DNA from: Lutimaribacter_A marinistellae
GTDB taxonomy: Bacteria > Pseudomonadota > Alphaproteobacteria > Rhodobacterales > Rhodobacteraceae
Assembly: GCF_042648365.1 (NCBI RefSeq)
Contig: NZ_JBHRXI010000006.1
Coordinates: 124,001 to 188,000 of the forward strand
DNA length: 64,000 nucleotides
Reading direction: 5' to 3'
Shown here: positions 34,084-41,132 of the stretch, piece by piece
Position numbering within the stretch: position 1 is the first letter of the stretch
How the letters are laid out: the number at the start of each line of letters is the position of its first letter
Translations under genes and position numbers: made by a program
The notes under the pieces: generated by a model
What the model was told of the DNA's origin: nothing
What the model saw: the letters and a program-made list of their open reading frames with translations, nothing else
Databases searched by the model: none

Positions 34084-34111
34084 TGGACAAACGCGAAAAG
34101 CACTGTTATAC
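34084..34111 (+). promoter_or_regulatory. predicted rpsU promoter
   Basis: TGGACA and TTATAC are separated by 16 bases, about 55 bases before the rpsU ATG. The -35 differs from TTGACA by one base. The ribosome site AGAAAGGTGG is at 34150-34159. Confidence 0.55.
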
Positions 34112-34168
34112 GCCCAACTCCTGCAAATTTCCTTGCAACCCGAAACTTAGAAAGGTGGTGACAACCAC

Positions 34169-34375
34169 ATGCAGGTTAGTGTTCGCGACAACAATGTCGA
34201 TCAGGCGCTTCGTGCCCTGAAAAAGAAGCTGCAGCGCGAAGGCGTGTTCCGTGAAATGAAGCTCAAGCAGCATTTCGAGAAACCGTCCGAGAAGAAAGCG
34301 CGCGAGAAGGCCGAGGCGATTCGCCGGGCCCGCAAGCTGGCACGCAAGAAAGCCCAGCGCGAAGGCATGCTCTAA
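34169..34375 (+). CDS. rpsU: 30S ribosomal protein S21
   Basis: 68 residues, very basic: VSVRDNNVDQALRALKKKLQ, then EMKLKQHFEKPSEKKAREKAEAIRR split across the middle. Full match to S21, which helps initiate translation. It is a single-gene unit between its own promoter and terminator. Confidence 0.97.
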   Translation: MQVSVRDNNVDQALRALKKKLQREGVFREMKLKQHFEKPSEKKAREKAEAIRRARKLARKKAQREGML

Positions 34376-34410
34376 GCTACCTTCCGTTTGGAACACTTGA
34401 AGATGTGACG

Positions 34411-34446
34411 ACCCCCGCGGCCCCGCCCCGGGGGTTTGTCTTTTTT
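34411..34446 (+). terminator. terminator after rpsU
   Basis: ACCCCCG pairs with CGGGGGT across an 11-base C-rich loop, followed by TTGTCTTTTTT. Strong intrinsic terminator. Confidence 0.85.
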
Positions 34447-34554
34447 GAGCTCCCGACCGATGACAAGATGGGTACCGCCCGGTTTGACCGTTTTGTACAC
34501 GGTTCCGGGCGCGGTATGGCCGTTTTGTACTTATCGATCCCTTAACGGTACCCC

Positions 34555-35715
34555 CTAAATCAATCGCACAGGCATCCGCAGCGGACCACGAAAGGCCCAG
34601 CCGCCGAACTCGGTCTCGCCGTCCAGCGCCAGTCCCGGGAAGCGGTCGAACAGCAATGGCAGGGCGACATCGGCAATCAGCGCGCGGCTGGCCCAGGCGC
34701 CGGCGCAGAAATGCGGACCCGCGCCAAAGGTGATCGCACCAGAATTGTCCTGGTCGAGGTCATAGGCATCGGGATTGGTGAACACCGTTTCATCACGATT
34801 GCCGGAGCCGAACATCAGGAAAACGCGGTCCTCGGGCTCAAAGACGATGCCGTCCCTCTCGTAACGCGTCGCGACGCGGCGCGGCGACATGCCGATAGGG
34901 GAAATCCAACGCCCGTATTCCTCGAAGGCTGCCAACCACGAGACCTCCCCTGCCCGCACCCGCGCCAGGGCGTGCGGATGAGATAACAAGGCCCAGACAG
35001 TACCGGCAATGGCGTCCCGCGGCTCGTTCTGCCCCCCGGAAATGGCCAGTTTCACATTCGCGCGCAACTGCGCCTCCGACAGGCCCGCACGATCCTGGAC
35101 CGAGATCAGCGAATGATCCGGCGTAGCACGCAATGCGGGAAGCCGCTCGGTGATGTAGCGGTCGATGGCGGCAGTACAGTCATGGCAAGTGGCCTCGACC
35201 TGCGGATCCCCGGCATAGTTGGCGCAGCCATCGATCATGCCCTGGCTGACCCTGTCCATCTCGGCTGCGGTGATCTGCGTCAATCCGGTGATCGCCTTGA
35301 GCGCCTCACCCGAAACGGGCATCGCGTAATCGCGCACCAGGTCACAGTTTGCACCCGCTGCAAGATCATCAAGGATGCGCGTGGTGGCGAGACGGAACTG
35401 TTCGGTCCAGACCTCTTTGACCGTGCGAGGCGAGACTGTGGGGAAAATCGCGCGCCGTTCCGCTGCATGGTCCACCCCGTCCTTGCGCATCAGGTTCTGC
35501 CCCATCAACACCGTCATCAAACCCTGGGGCTGATCCGAGGAGAAAACCTCCACGCGCTTTTCCTCTGCAAAGATGTCGTCACGGCGGGTGATCAGGGTCG
35601 CGCCCAATTGCGGTACGTAAGCGATAGGAGCCTTTGCGCGCATGCGCTTGAGAGTGGGATAGGGATCGCGCCAGAAGGCCTGCGGTTCGATCTCGAATAC
35701 CGGTGCGTTGGACAT
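34555..35715 (-). CDS. cytochrome P450
   Basis: 386-residue bacterial class I P450. The heme loop is FGAGPHFCAGAWASR near 333, with the Cys ligand. The K-helix motif EEYGR (ExxR) is near 270, and the I-helix GGQNEPRDAI near 232 lacks the usual acid/Thr pair (Glu-Pro instead), so oxygen activation may differ. No ferredoxin or reductase gene is adjacent. Control is likely by the divergent MarR gene through the twin operators. Substrate unknown. Confidence 0.92.
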   Translation of the reverse strand: MSNAPVFEIEPQAFWRDPYPTLKRMRAKAPIAYVPQLGATLITRRDDIFAEEKRVEVFSSDQPQGLMTVLMGQNLMRKDGVDHAAERRAIFPTVSPRTVKEVWTEQFRLATTRILDDLAAGANCDLVRDYAMPVSGEALKAITGLTQITAAEMDRVSQGMIDGCANYAGDPQVEATCHDCTAAIDRYITERLPALRATPDHSLISVQDRAGLSEAQLRANVKLAISGGQNEPRDAIAGTVWALLSHPHALARVRAGEVSWLAAFEEYGRWISPIGMSPRRVATRYERDGIVFEPEDRVFLMFGSGNRDETVFTNPDAYDLDQDNSGAITFGAGPHFCAGAWASRALIADVALPLLFDRFPGLALDGETEFGGWAFRGPLRMPVRLI

Positions 35716-35728
35716 GGCCCCTCCTCAC

Positions 35729-35780
35729 TGTTGTCATGTCAACTCATATCACGGTGCGCGACACGTGTTGTCATGTCAAC
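35729..35780. promoter_or_regulatory. twin MarR operators
   Basis: Two identical 15-bp copies of TGTTGTCATGTCAAC, at 35729-35743 and 35766-35780, 37 bases apart in the gap between the P450 and MarR genes. Each is an imperfect palindrome (GTTG...CAAC around CATG). The match continues three bases beyond (CAT). Spacing of about 3.5 helical turns is consistent with two dimers. Binding by the MarR protein is inferred. Confidence 0.7.
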
Positions 35781-35802
35781 ACATTTTCGCTAGGCTCTGA
35801 CC

Positions 35803-36327
35803 ATGACGGATCCCGAGCCACTCCCTGACGACCTGTTTCTCGTCCATCCGGACAAGGAAGACGACGGCCCGGCGGCCGCCACGCTCAGTTTTTCGCGTTC
35901 ACCGACGGTGCTGATCACCTTTGCCGGCAACCGCTTCACGCGTGCGGCGGCGCGACACTACCAGGAAGAATTCGGGATCGGCGCGATGGACTGGCGCATC
36001 CTCGTGATGCTGACGCGCGAGCCAGGAAGCTCTGTCTCCCATGCCGCGCGGATCATCGGCATCGACAAGGCCGCGGTCAGCCGGTCGCTGCGCCGTCTCG
36101 AAACAAAGGGATATGTCAGCTCCGTAGCCCAGCCGGGAGACGACCGGCGCAAGGACTGGGCGCTAACGGATCTGGGGCGGGACCTGCACGGGCGGATCCT
36201 CGACAGCGCGCTGAGACGGCAACGCGACCTGCTCGACGGATTTACCCCGCAGGACGTCGAAGCTTTCACGGACTACCTGCGCCGGTTTCTTGGAAACATC
36301 GACCGTCTGAGCCAAGCCGAAAACTAG
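35803..36327 (+). CDS. MarR family regulator divergent from P450
   Basis: 174-residue winged-helix regulator. DNA-binding region: MLTREPGSSVSHAARIIGID near 66, KAAVSRSLRRLETKGYV, and wing AQPGDDRRKDWALTDLG. It has about 35 extra acidic N-terminal residues before the dimer helix. It probably controls the P450 and itself through the two operators between them. The effector is unknown. Confidence 0.85.
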   Translation: MTDPEPLPDDLFLVHPDKEDDGPAAATLSFSRSPTVLITFAGNRFTRAAARHYQEEFGIGAMDWRILVMLTREPGSSVSHAARIIGIDKAAVSRSLRRLETKGYVSSVAQPGDDRRKDWALTDLGRDLHGRILDSALRRQRDLLDGFTPQDVEAFTDYLRRFLGNIDRLSQAEN

Positions 36328-36477
36328 CTATGGGGGCGCTGCCCCCGCCGCCCGTTCCGGGCGTCTCCCCCGGGATATTTTGGGCAAGAGGAAGGAGGCT
36401 GGGTGCGCGTTTGTCTTTCCTCTTGCTAGAAGTATCCCGGAGCGCGAGGCAGAGCCTCGCAAAACTTCGGCGCCCGG
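36328..36477. repeat. paired dispersed palindromic repeats (copy A)
   Basis: The gap between MarR and ppk2 is filled by two inverted copies of the dispersed element. One arm reads CCGGGATATTTTGGGCAAG from 36370 and the other TTTCCTCTTGCTAGAAG from 36416, continuing into GGAGCGCGAGGCAGAGCC. Each arm is next to its own G/C hairpin (GGGGGCGCTGCCCCC, and GCGAGGCAGAGCCTCGC). Related copies lie at 51176, 57749 and 63111. Confidence 0.8.
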
Positions 36478-36478
36478 C

Positions 36479-37396
36479 TCAGTAGATCTTGGGGACGTAG
36501 AGCTCGTCCGGCAGAACCTGTCTTTCGTAGTCCGGATTGTACTTGCGATCCGGCAGGGTGACCTTTTCGCTCGGCACGTCCTCGTAAGGGATCTTGGTCA
36601 GAAGATGCTCGATGCAGTTGAGCCGCTCGCGTTTCTTGTCGTTCCCCTCCACGATGTACCAGGGCGCCTCCGGGATGTTCGTACGGGCGAACATGTCCTC
36701 CTTGGCCTTCGTGTACTGCTCCCACCGGATGCGGGATTCGAGATCCATTGGCGAGAGCTTCCACTGTTTCATCGGATCGTGAATACGCATGAGGAAGCGG
36801 AGCTGCTGTTCTTCGTCAGTGATCGAGAACCAGTATTTCAGCAGGATGATGCCGGATCGCACGAGCATGCGTTCGAATTCGGGAACGTCCTGGAAAAACT
36901 GTTCGACCTGATCCTCGGTCGCGAAACCCATCACCCGCTCAACCCCGGCGCGGTTGTACCAGGACCGGTCGAAAAGCACGATTTCGCCCGCCGCCGGCAG
37001 GTGTGGGACGTAGCGCTGGAAGTACCATTGGCTCTGCTCGCGGCGCGAGGGCGCGGGCAGCGCCACCACGCGGGCGACGCGCGGGTTCAGGCGCTGGGTG
37101 ATACGTTTGATCACCCCGCCCTTGCCAGCGGAGTCGCGGCCCTCGAACAGGATGCAGACCTTTGCGCCGGTGTGCTGAACCCAGTCCTGCACCTTGATCA
37201 GTTCCGCCTGCAAGCGCAGCAGGTTTCGGAAATAGACCTTGCGGTCGAGCATGTCGGGGTGCTGCTTGTTGTAGATCTTGCGGATCTCCATCGACAGCAT
37301 CGGTTCGCTGAACTCGATCTCGAAATCCTCGTCGAGCGTGTCTTCGAGCTCGGCTTCGAGCCAGTCCTTGGGTTCGTTGTCGGATCGCTCGGTCAA
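36479..37396 (-). CDS. ppk2: polyphosphate kinase 2
   Basis: 305-residue PPK2 that uses polyphosphate to phosphorylate nucleotides. Walker A is FEGRDSAGKGGVIKRITQRL near 84, Walker B VLFDRSWYNRAGVERVMGF near 140, with lid residues RRIHD-like (FLMRIHDPMKQWKLSPMD). The length and single domain fit class I (NDP kinase type), but substrate choice is not certain. The start at 37396 follows AGGAGACG. The 3' end is bordered by a dispersed repeat. Confidence 0.93.
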   Translation of the reverse strand: MTERSDNEPKDWLEAELEDTLDEDFEIEFSEPMLSMEIRKIYNKQHPDMLDRKVYFRNLLRLQAELIKVQDWVQHTGAKVCILFEGRDSAGKGGVIKRITQRLNPRVARVVALPAPSRREQSQWYFQRYVPHLPAAGEIVLFDRSWYNRAGVERVMGFATEDQVEQFFQDVPEFERMLVRSGIILLKYWFSITDEEQQLRFLMRIHDPMKQWKLSPMDLESRIRWEQYTKAKEDMFARTNIPEAPWYIVEGNDKKRERLNCIEHLLTKIPYEDVPSEKVTLPDRKYNPDYERQVLPDELYVPKIY

Positions 37397-37493
37397 GGTC
37401 GTCTCCTCATGTCTCGGCGGGTTGGGTCCCGCTATCGTCTGATTGTAACGTGATCGTGTCGGGTTGCGGAATGCGCCAGATCAATCCGCGCCA

Positions 37494-37952
37494 TCATACA
37501 GGAAGCGCCGTGGTATTGAACACGGTGCGCAGCGCAAACGAGCTTTGCATTTGCGCGACGCCGGGTAGTCGCGACAGGTATTGTCGATGGATGCGGGCGA
37601 AATCGTCGGTGTTTTCCGCCACGATCTTGAGGATGTAATCCGCAGTACCCGCCATCAAGTGGCATTCGAGCACGTCCGGGATACGCGCGACCGCCTTTTC
37701 GAAGGCTTCGAGCAGGTCGTCGGCCTGGCCTTGCAGCGTGATTTCGACGAAGACCGTGGTGGGCACGCCCAGCTTGCGCGCGTCGAGCAGGGCCACGTAA
37801 TCACGGATGTACCCTTCGGATTCGAGCCGCTGGACGCGCCGGTGACAGGCCGACGGCGAGAGATTCGCGGTCTCGGAGAGTTCGGCGTTGGACATCCGCC
37901 CTTTGCGCTGAAGCGCGGTGAGAATCTTGCGGTCGGTCGCGTCGAGGGCCAA
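37494..37952 (-). CDS. Lrp/AsnC family regulator of ald
   Basis: 152 residues. The HTH is LDATDRKILTALQRKGRMS plus LSPSACHRRVQRLE near 29; the RAM ligand-binding domain includes VFVEITLQGQ and CHLMAGTADYILKIVA. No good ATG exists; TTG at 37952 after AAAGGA gives the family start. The open frame runs to 39128 but is antisense to ald there. It is divergent from ald and should regulate it, probably in response to alanine. Confidence 0.88.
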   Translation of the reverse strand: MALDATDRKILTALQRKGRMSNAELSETANLSPSACHRRVQRLESEGYIRDYVALLDARKLGVPTTVFVEITLQGQADDLLEAFEKAVARIPDVLECHLMAGTADYILKIVAENTDDFARIHRQYLSRLPGVAQMQSSFALRTVFNTTALPV

Positions 37953-38021
37953 TAGCGCGTTTCCTTTGCGTAGAGTGCCAGTAACACGCAACAATATCGC
38001 GCATACGCCGAGTTTGGCGAG

Positions 38022-38042
38022 CGGAATTTCAGAGAAATTCCG
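38022..38042. promoter_or_regulatory. Lrp-type operator between lrp and ald
   Basis: Perfect 21-base palindrome: CGGAATTTC, AGA, GAAATTCCG. It lies 48 bases before ald and 69 before the regulator's TTG. Length and symmetry suit an Lrp dimer site. Confidence 0.6.
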
Positions 38043-38090
38043 GACCGTTTCAGGCATGATTCTGGCCAAGGCACGACGGGAGGAAACGTC

Positions 38091-39206
38091 ATGAAGATCG
38101 GCTGTCCGAAAGAGATCAAGTCGCAGGAGTTCCGCGTGGGCATGACCCCCAACGCGGCGCGCGAGGCGGTGGCGCATGGCCACGAGGTTCTGATCGAAAC
38201 GCAGGCTGGCGCGGGCTCGGGCTTTGACGACGCGGCCTATGTCGATGCGGGCGCCGAAATCGTGCAGACCGCCGAGGAGGTGTTCGCCCGCGCCGACATG
38301 ATCGTGAAGGTGAAGGAGCCGCAGGCGGGAGAGCGCAAGATGCTGCGCGAAGGCCAGGTCCTGTTCACATATCTGCACCTCGCCCCGGACCCCGAGCAGA
38401 CGCATGACCTGTTGGCCTCGGGCGCGACCTGCATCGCCTATGAAACGGTGACCGACGACCGGGGCGGGCTGCCCCTGCTGGCGCCGATGTCCGAGGTCGC
38501 CGGGCGGCTGGCGCCGCAGGTCGGCGCGTGGACGTTGCAAAAGGCCAATGGCGGTCGCGGCGTTTTGATGGGCGGTGTCCCGGGCGTTGGCCCGGCGCGG
38601 GTCATCGTGATCGGTGGCGGCGTTGTCGGCACCCATGCGGCGCGGATCGCCGCGGGTATGGGTGCGGATGTGACAGTGCTGGACCGATCGCTGCCGCGCC
38701 TGCGTTACCTGGACGACGTGTTCGGCGGTCAGTTCAAGAACCAGTATTCGACGGCCGGGGCGACGGCCGAGCTGGTAGCTCAGGCGGATATGGTGATCGG
38801 CGCGGTGCTGATCCCCGGCGCCGCCGCACCCAAGCTGGTGAGCCGGGCGCAGCTGTCCGAAATGAAGCCGGGGGCGGCGCTGGTGGACGTGGCCATCGAC
38901 CAGGGCGGGTGTTTCGAGACCTCGAAGCCAACCACCCATGCCGACCCGATATACGAGGTGGACGGGATCATGCATTACTGCGTCGCCAACATGCCGGGCG
39001 CAGTGGCGCGCACCTCGACCATCGCGCTGGGCAATGCCACCCTGCCCTTTTTGCTGAACCTGGCCGACAAGGGCTGGAAACAGGCCTGTGCCGAGGATCC
39101 GCACCTGCTGAACGGGTTGAACGTGCACGCGGGGCAGCTGACCTATTACGCGGTGGGCCGGGCGCTGGGGATTGACGTGGTTTCACCCTCGCTCGTCATC
39201 AAGTAG
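38091..39206 (+). CDS. ald: alanine dehydrogenase
   Basis: 371 residues. NAD-dependent reversible deamination of L-alanine to pyruvate and ammonia. N-terminus MKIGCPKEIKSQEFRVGMTP, NAD loop VIVIGGGVVGTHAARIAAGM near 167, and NMPGAVARTSTIALGNATLPF near 298 are all standard. The ribosome site GGGAGGAAACGTC is strong. It would release the nitrogen of alanine formed by Tpa. It overlaps the next, convergent gene by eight bases. Confidence 0.96.
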   Translation: MKIGCPKEIKSQEFRVGMTPNAAREAVAHGHEVLIETQAGAGSGFDDAAYVDAGAEIVQTAEEVFARADMIVKVKEPQAGERKMLREGQVLFTYLHLAPDPEQTHDLLASGATCIAYETVTDDRGGLPLLAPMSEVAGRLAPQVGAWTLQKANGGRGVLMGGVPGVGPARVIVIGGGVVGTHAARIAAGMGADVTVLDRSLPRLRYLDDVFGGQFKNQYSTAGATAELVAQADMVIGAVLIPGAAAPKLVSRAQLSEMKPGAALVDVAIDQGGCFETSKPTTHADPIYEVDGIMHYCVANMPGAVARTSTIALGNATLPFLLNLADKGWKQACAEDPHLLNGLNVHAGQLTYYAVGRALGIDVVSPSLVIK

Positions 39207-40047
39207 GGCGCGCACCGGGAAATCGGGGCAGATCGTCCGAGATCTGCCACCATGGTGCCATTGAGGCAGTGAAGATGTGCCAGCCAGGTCCGGGCGCGGG
39301 GCTGTCGAGGCTGCCAAGCGGCACGATCGCGGTGCCGAAGCTCACGTCCCGCCGGGGCAGCCCTGAGCCGCAGGTCCGGCAGAACGCCTGGCCGAAACGC
39401 CGAGCCCCCGGTAGGCGGAATGTGGTCACGTTGTTTTCTCCATGCGTGAAGCGCAGCGCGTCGATCGCAACAACGCCATTGGTCGTATGGGCGGCGGCAC
39501 GGGCGCGACGGCAGCGCGAGCAATGGCAGTTGTAGAACTCGGGCAGCTGGGACAGTTCATAGGCCACAGCGCCGCAGAGGCAGGAACCGCGCAACGGACC
39601 GCCGGGTGCGGCATCGGCCCGGTCCGGGCCGGGCTGTTCAGGCAGGTCGGTCCCCGGAGGATGGCCCGCGATGGTTTCGGCGAAGGCGGAGATCGTCACC
39701 CAGGGCAATTTGTCGGCGGTGAAGATATGCCGCCCGCCGCGCAGGCCGGGATCGCCTTGCAGGGTACCCACGGGCAGCGAGATCTCGTTCGGGTCGGGCG
39801 TGGTACCCGGCAGGCAGGACCCGCAATGGCCGCAGAAGGGGCGGATGAAGCCCGCCGAAGAGGCATAGGCGACGATCGCATCCTCGCCGCAGATCCAGTC
39901 GAAGGCATCGGCGGAACAGGCGGTGAAACTGACGACAGGCGTGGCATGAGCCTTGCGGCACATCGCGCAGTGGCAATGACTGAGTGGTGCAAGCGGCCCG
40001 ACAACGCGCCAGCGCACCGTACCACAGAGGCATTCTCCGGTGATCAT
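39199..40047 (-). CDS. tandem GFA-domain protein
   Basis: 282 residues with two GFA (glutathione-dependent formaldehyde-activating-type) zinc domains. Domain 1: ECLCGTVRWRVVG, HCHCAMCRKAH, FCGHCGSCLPG. Domain 2 from about 155: SCLCGAVAYEL, NCHCSRCRRAR, FCRTCGSGLPR. All zinc cysteines are kept in both. Most GFA proteins have one domain, so this is an internal duplication. ATG 40047 follows AGAGGAGG; another ATG is seven codons upstream. Formaldehyde handling is only one possible function. Confidence 0.82.
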   Translation of the reverse strand: MITGECLCGTVRWRVVGPLAPLSHCHCAMCRKAHATPVVSFTACSADAFDWICGEDAIVAYASSAGFIRPFCGHCGSCLPGTTPDPNEISLPVGTLQGDPGLRGGRHIFTADKLPWVTISAFAETIAGHPPGTDLPEQPGPDRADAAPGGPLRGSCLCGAVAYELSQLPEFYNCHCSRCRRARAAAHTTNGVVAIDALRFTHGENNVTTFRLPGARRFGQAFCRTCGSGLPRRDVSFGTAIVPLGSLDSPAPGPGWHIFTASMAPWWQISDDLPRFPGARPT

Positions 40048-40124
40048 CGCGCGCGCCTCCTCTGTCACCAGAGGCGAGACTAGCAGCGCGGGGCGTGTCT
40101 GTCAGGAGGGATACGGGGGGAGGA

Positions 40125-40201
40125 TGGTAGCGTGAGGCGGACTTGAACCGCCGACCCCAGCATTATGAGTGCTGTGCTCTAACCAGCTGAGCTATCACGC
40201 C
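40125..40201 (-). tRNA. tRNA-Met (anticodon CAT)
   Basis: 77-base tRNA on the minus strand. Acceptor GGCGTGA pairs with TCACGCT (G-U at the first pair), D arm AGCTCAGCTGGTTAGAGC, anticodon stem CAGCA/TGCTG around CTCATAA (anticodon CAT), T arm GGCGGTTCAAGTCCGCC, and encoded CCA. The lack of initiator features suggests elongator Met; a CAT tRNA modified to read AUA (Ile2) cannot be excluded. Confidence 0.93.
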
Positions 40202-40295
40202 GTATCCACGGCGCGTCAGGTACCCAAGCTGACGGGCGGTGTCAAACGGAAATATGAAACTTTCCGTCCGGCACCGTCGTTTTTTTCGGTCGCGG

Positions 40296-41096
40296 TCAGG
40301 CCTGCTTGATGACCTGATGGGGATAGGGGATGGAAATTCCCTGCGCATCGAAGGATTTCTTGACCTCCTTGTAGAGCAGGAACTTCAACTCCCAGTAATC
40401 GGCGGCATCGCACCACAGCCGCGCGGTCAGATCGACCGAGCTGTCATTGAGGTTGGTGACGCGGACCCACGGCTCGGGGTCGTCGTGGATGCGCGGCTCG
40501 GCTCGGGCGATGTCGAGGATGATGGCCATCGCCTTTTCGGGATCGTCATCGTAATCGATGCCGAAGGTCATATCGAGCCGCCGGGTCGGGTGGGCCGAGA
40601 AATTGGTGATGATCTGGCCCCACGCCTTGCCGTTGGGCACTATGATCTGCACATTGTCCGGCGTCACCAGTTCCGTCGTGAAGAGGTCGAGGTTCTTGAC
40701 CGTGCCCGAAGTGCCCGCGATATCGACGAAATCGCCCAGCTTGTAGGGGCGGAACACCACCAGCATCACCCCGGCGGCAAGATCGGCAAGCGTGCCCTGA
40801 AGCGCCAGGCCGATGGCCAGCGAGGCGGCACCGAGGATGGCGACGATGCTGGTCGCCTGAATTCCGAACAGGCCGAGGACCGCGACCAGAACGATGGCAA
40901 GGATGATCCATTTCACCGCGCCTGCCGCGAAATTGCCAAGCGTCGGGTCGATGCGCGGCGTCTTGTTGATGCGCCGGCGTACGACGCCCGAGATCGCGCC
41001 CGCGGCCATCCAGCCCACCACGAGGACGATCAGCGCCTTGATCGCGTTGAGGATCAGCGGCCCCAGAAGGGCTGCCTCGGCCATCATGTCTTCCAT
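40296..41096 (-). CDS. MscS family mechanosensitive channel
   Basis: 266 residues with three N-terminal helices. The pore helix GAASLAIGLALQGTLADLAAGVMLV is followed by FRPYKLGDFVDIAGTSGTVKNL, the MscS beta domain, and DNVQIIVPNGKAWGQIITNFS. Length resembles small-conductance MscS (286 in E. coli). It protects from osmotic downshock by releasing solutes. The start at 41096 follows AAAGA; ATG at 41087 and 41084 are alternatives. Confidence 0.92.
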   Translation of the reverse strand: MEDMMAEAALLGPLILNAIKALIVLVVGWMAAGAISGVVRRRINKTPRIDPTLGNFAAGAVKWIILAIVLVAVLGLFGIQATSIVAILGAASLAIGLALQGTLADLAAGVMLVVFRPYKLGDFVDIAGTSGTVKNLDLFTTELVTPDNVQIIVPNGKAWGQIITNFSAHPTRRLDMTFGIDYDDDPEKAMAIILDIARAEPRIHDDPEPWVRVTNLNDSSVDLTARLWCDAADYWELKFLLYKEVKKSFDAQGISIPYPHQVIKQA

Positions 41097-41132
41097 CTTT
41101 CAGTCTCTCTTTCCTGCTGCACGATTTCGCGC

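Noticed and set aside
37953..39128. Upstream extension of the Lrp gene to a 544-residue protein
   Set aside because: The extension is antisense to ald and has no domain; the TTG at 37952 with AAAGGA gives a normal Lrp length.
40125..40201. Initiator tRNA assignment for the CAT tRNA
   Set aside because: Initiator tRNAs have a mismatch at the first acceptor pair and three G-C pairs in the anticodon stem next to the loop; neither is clearly present here.
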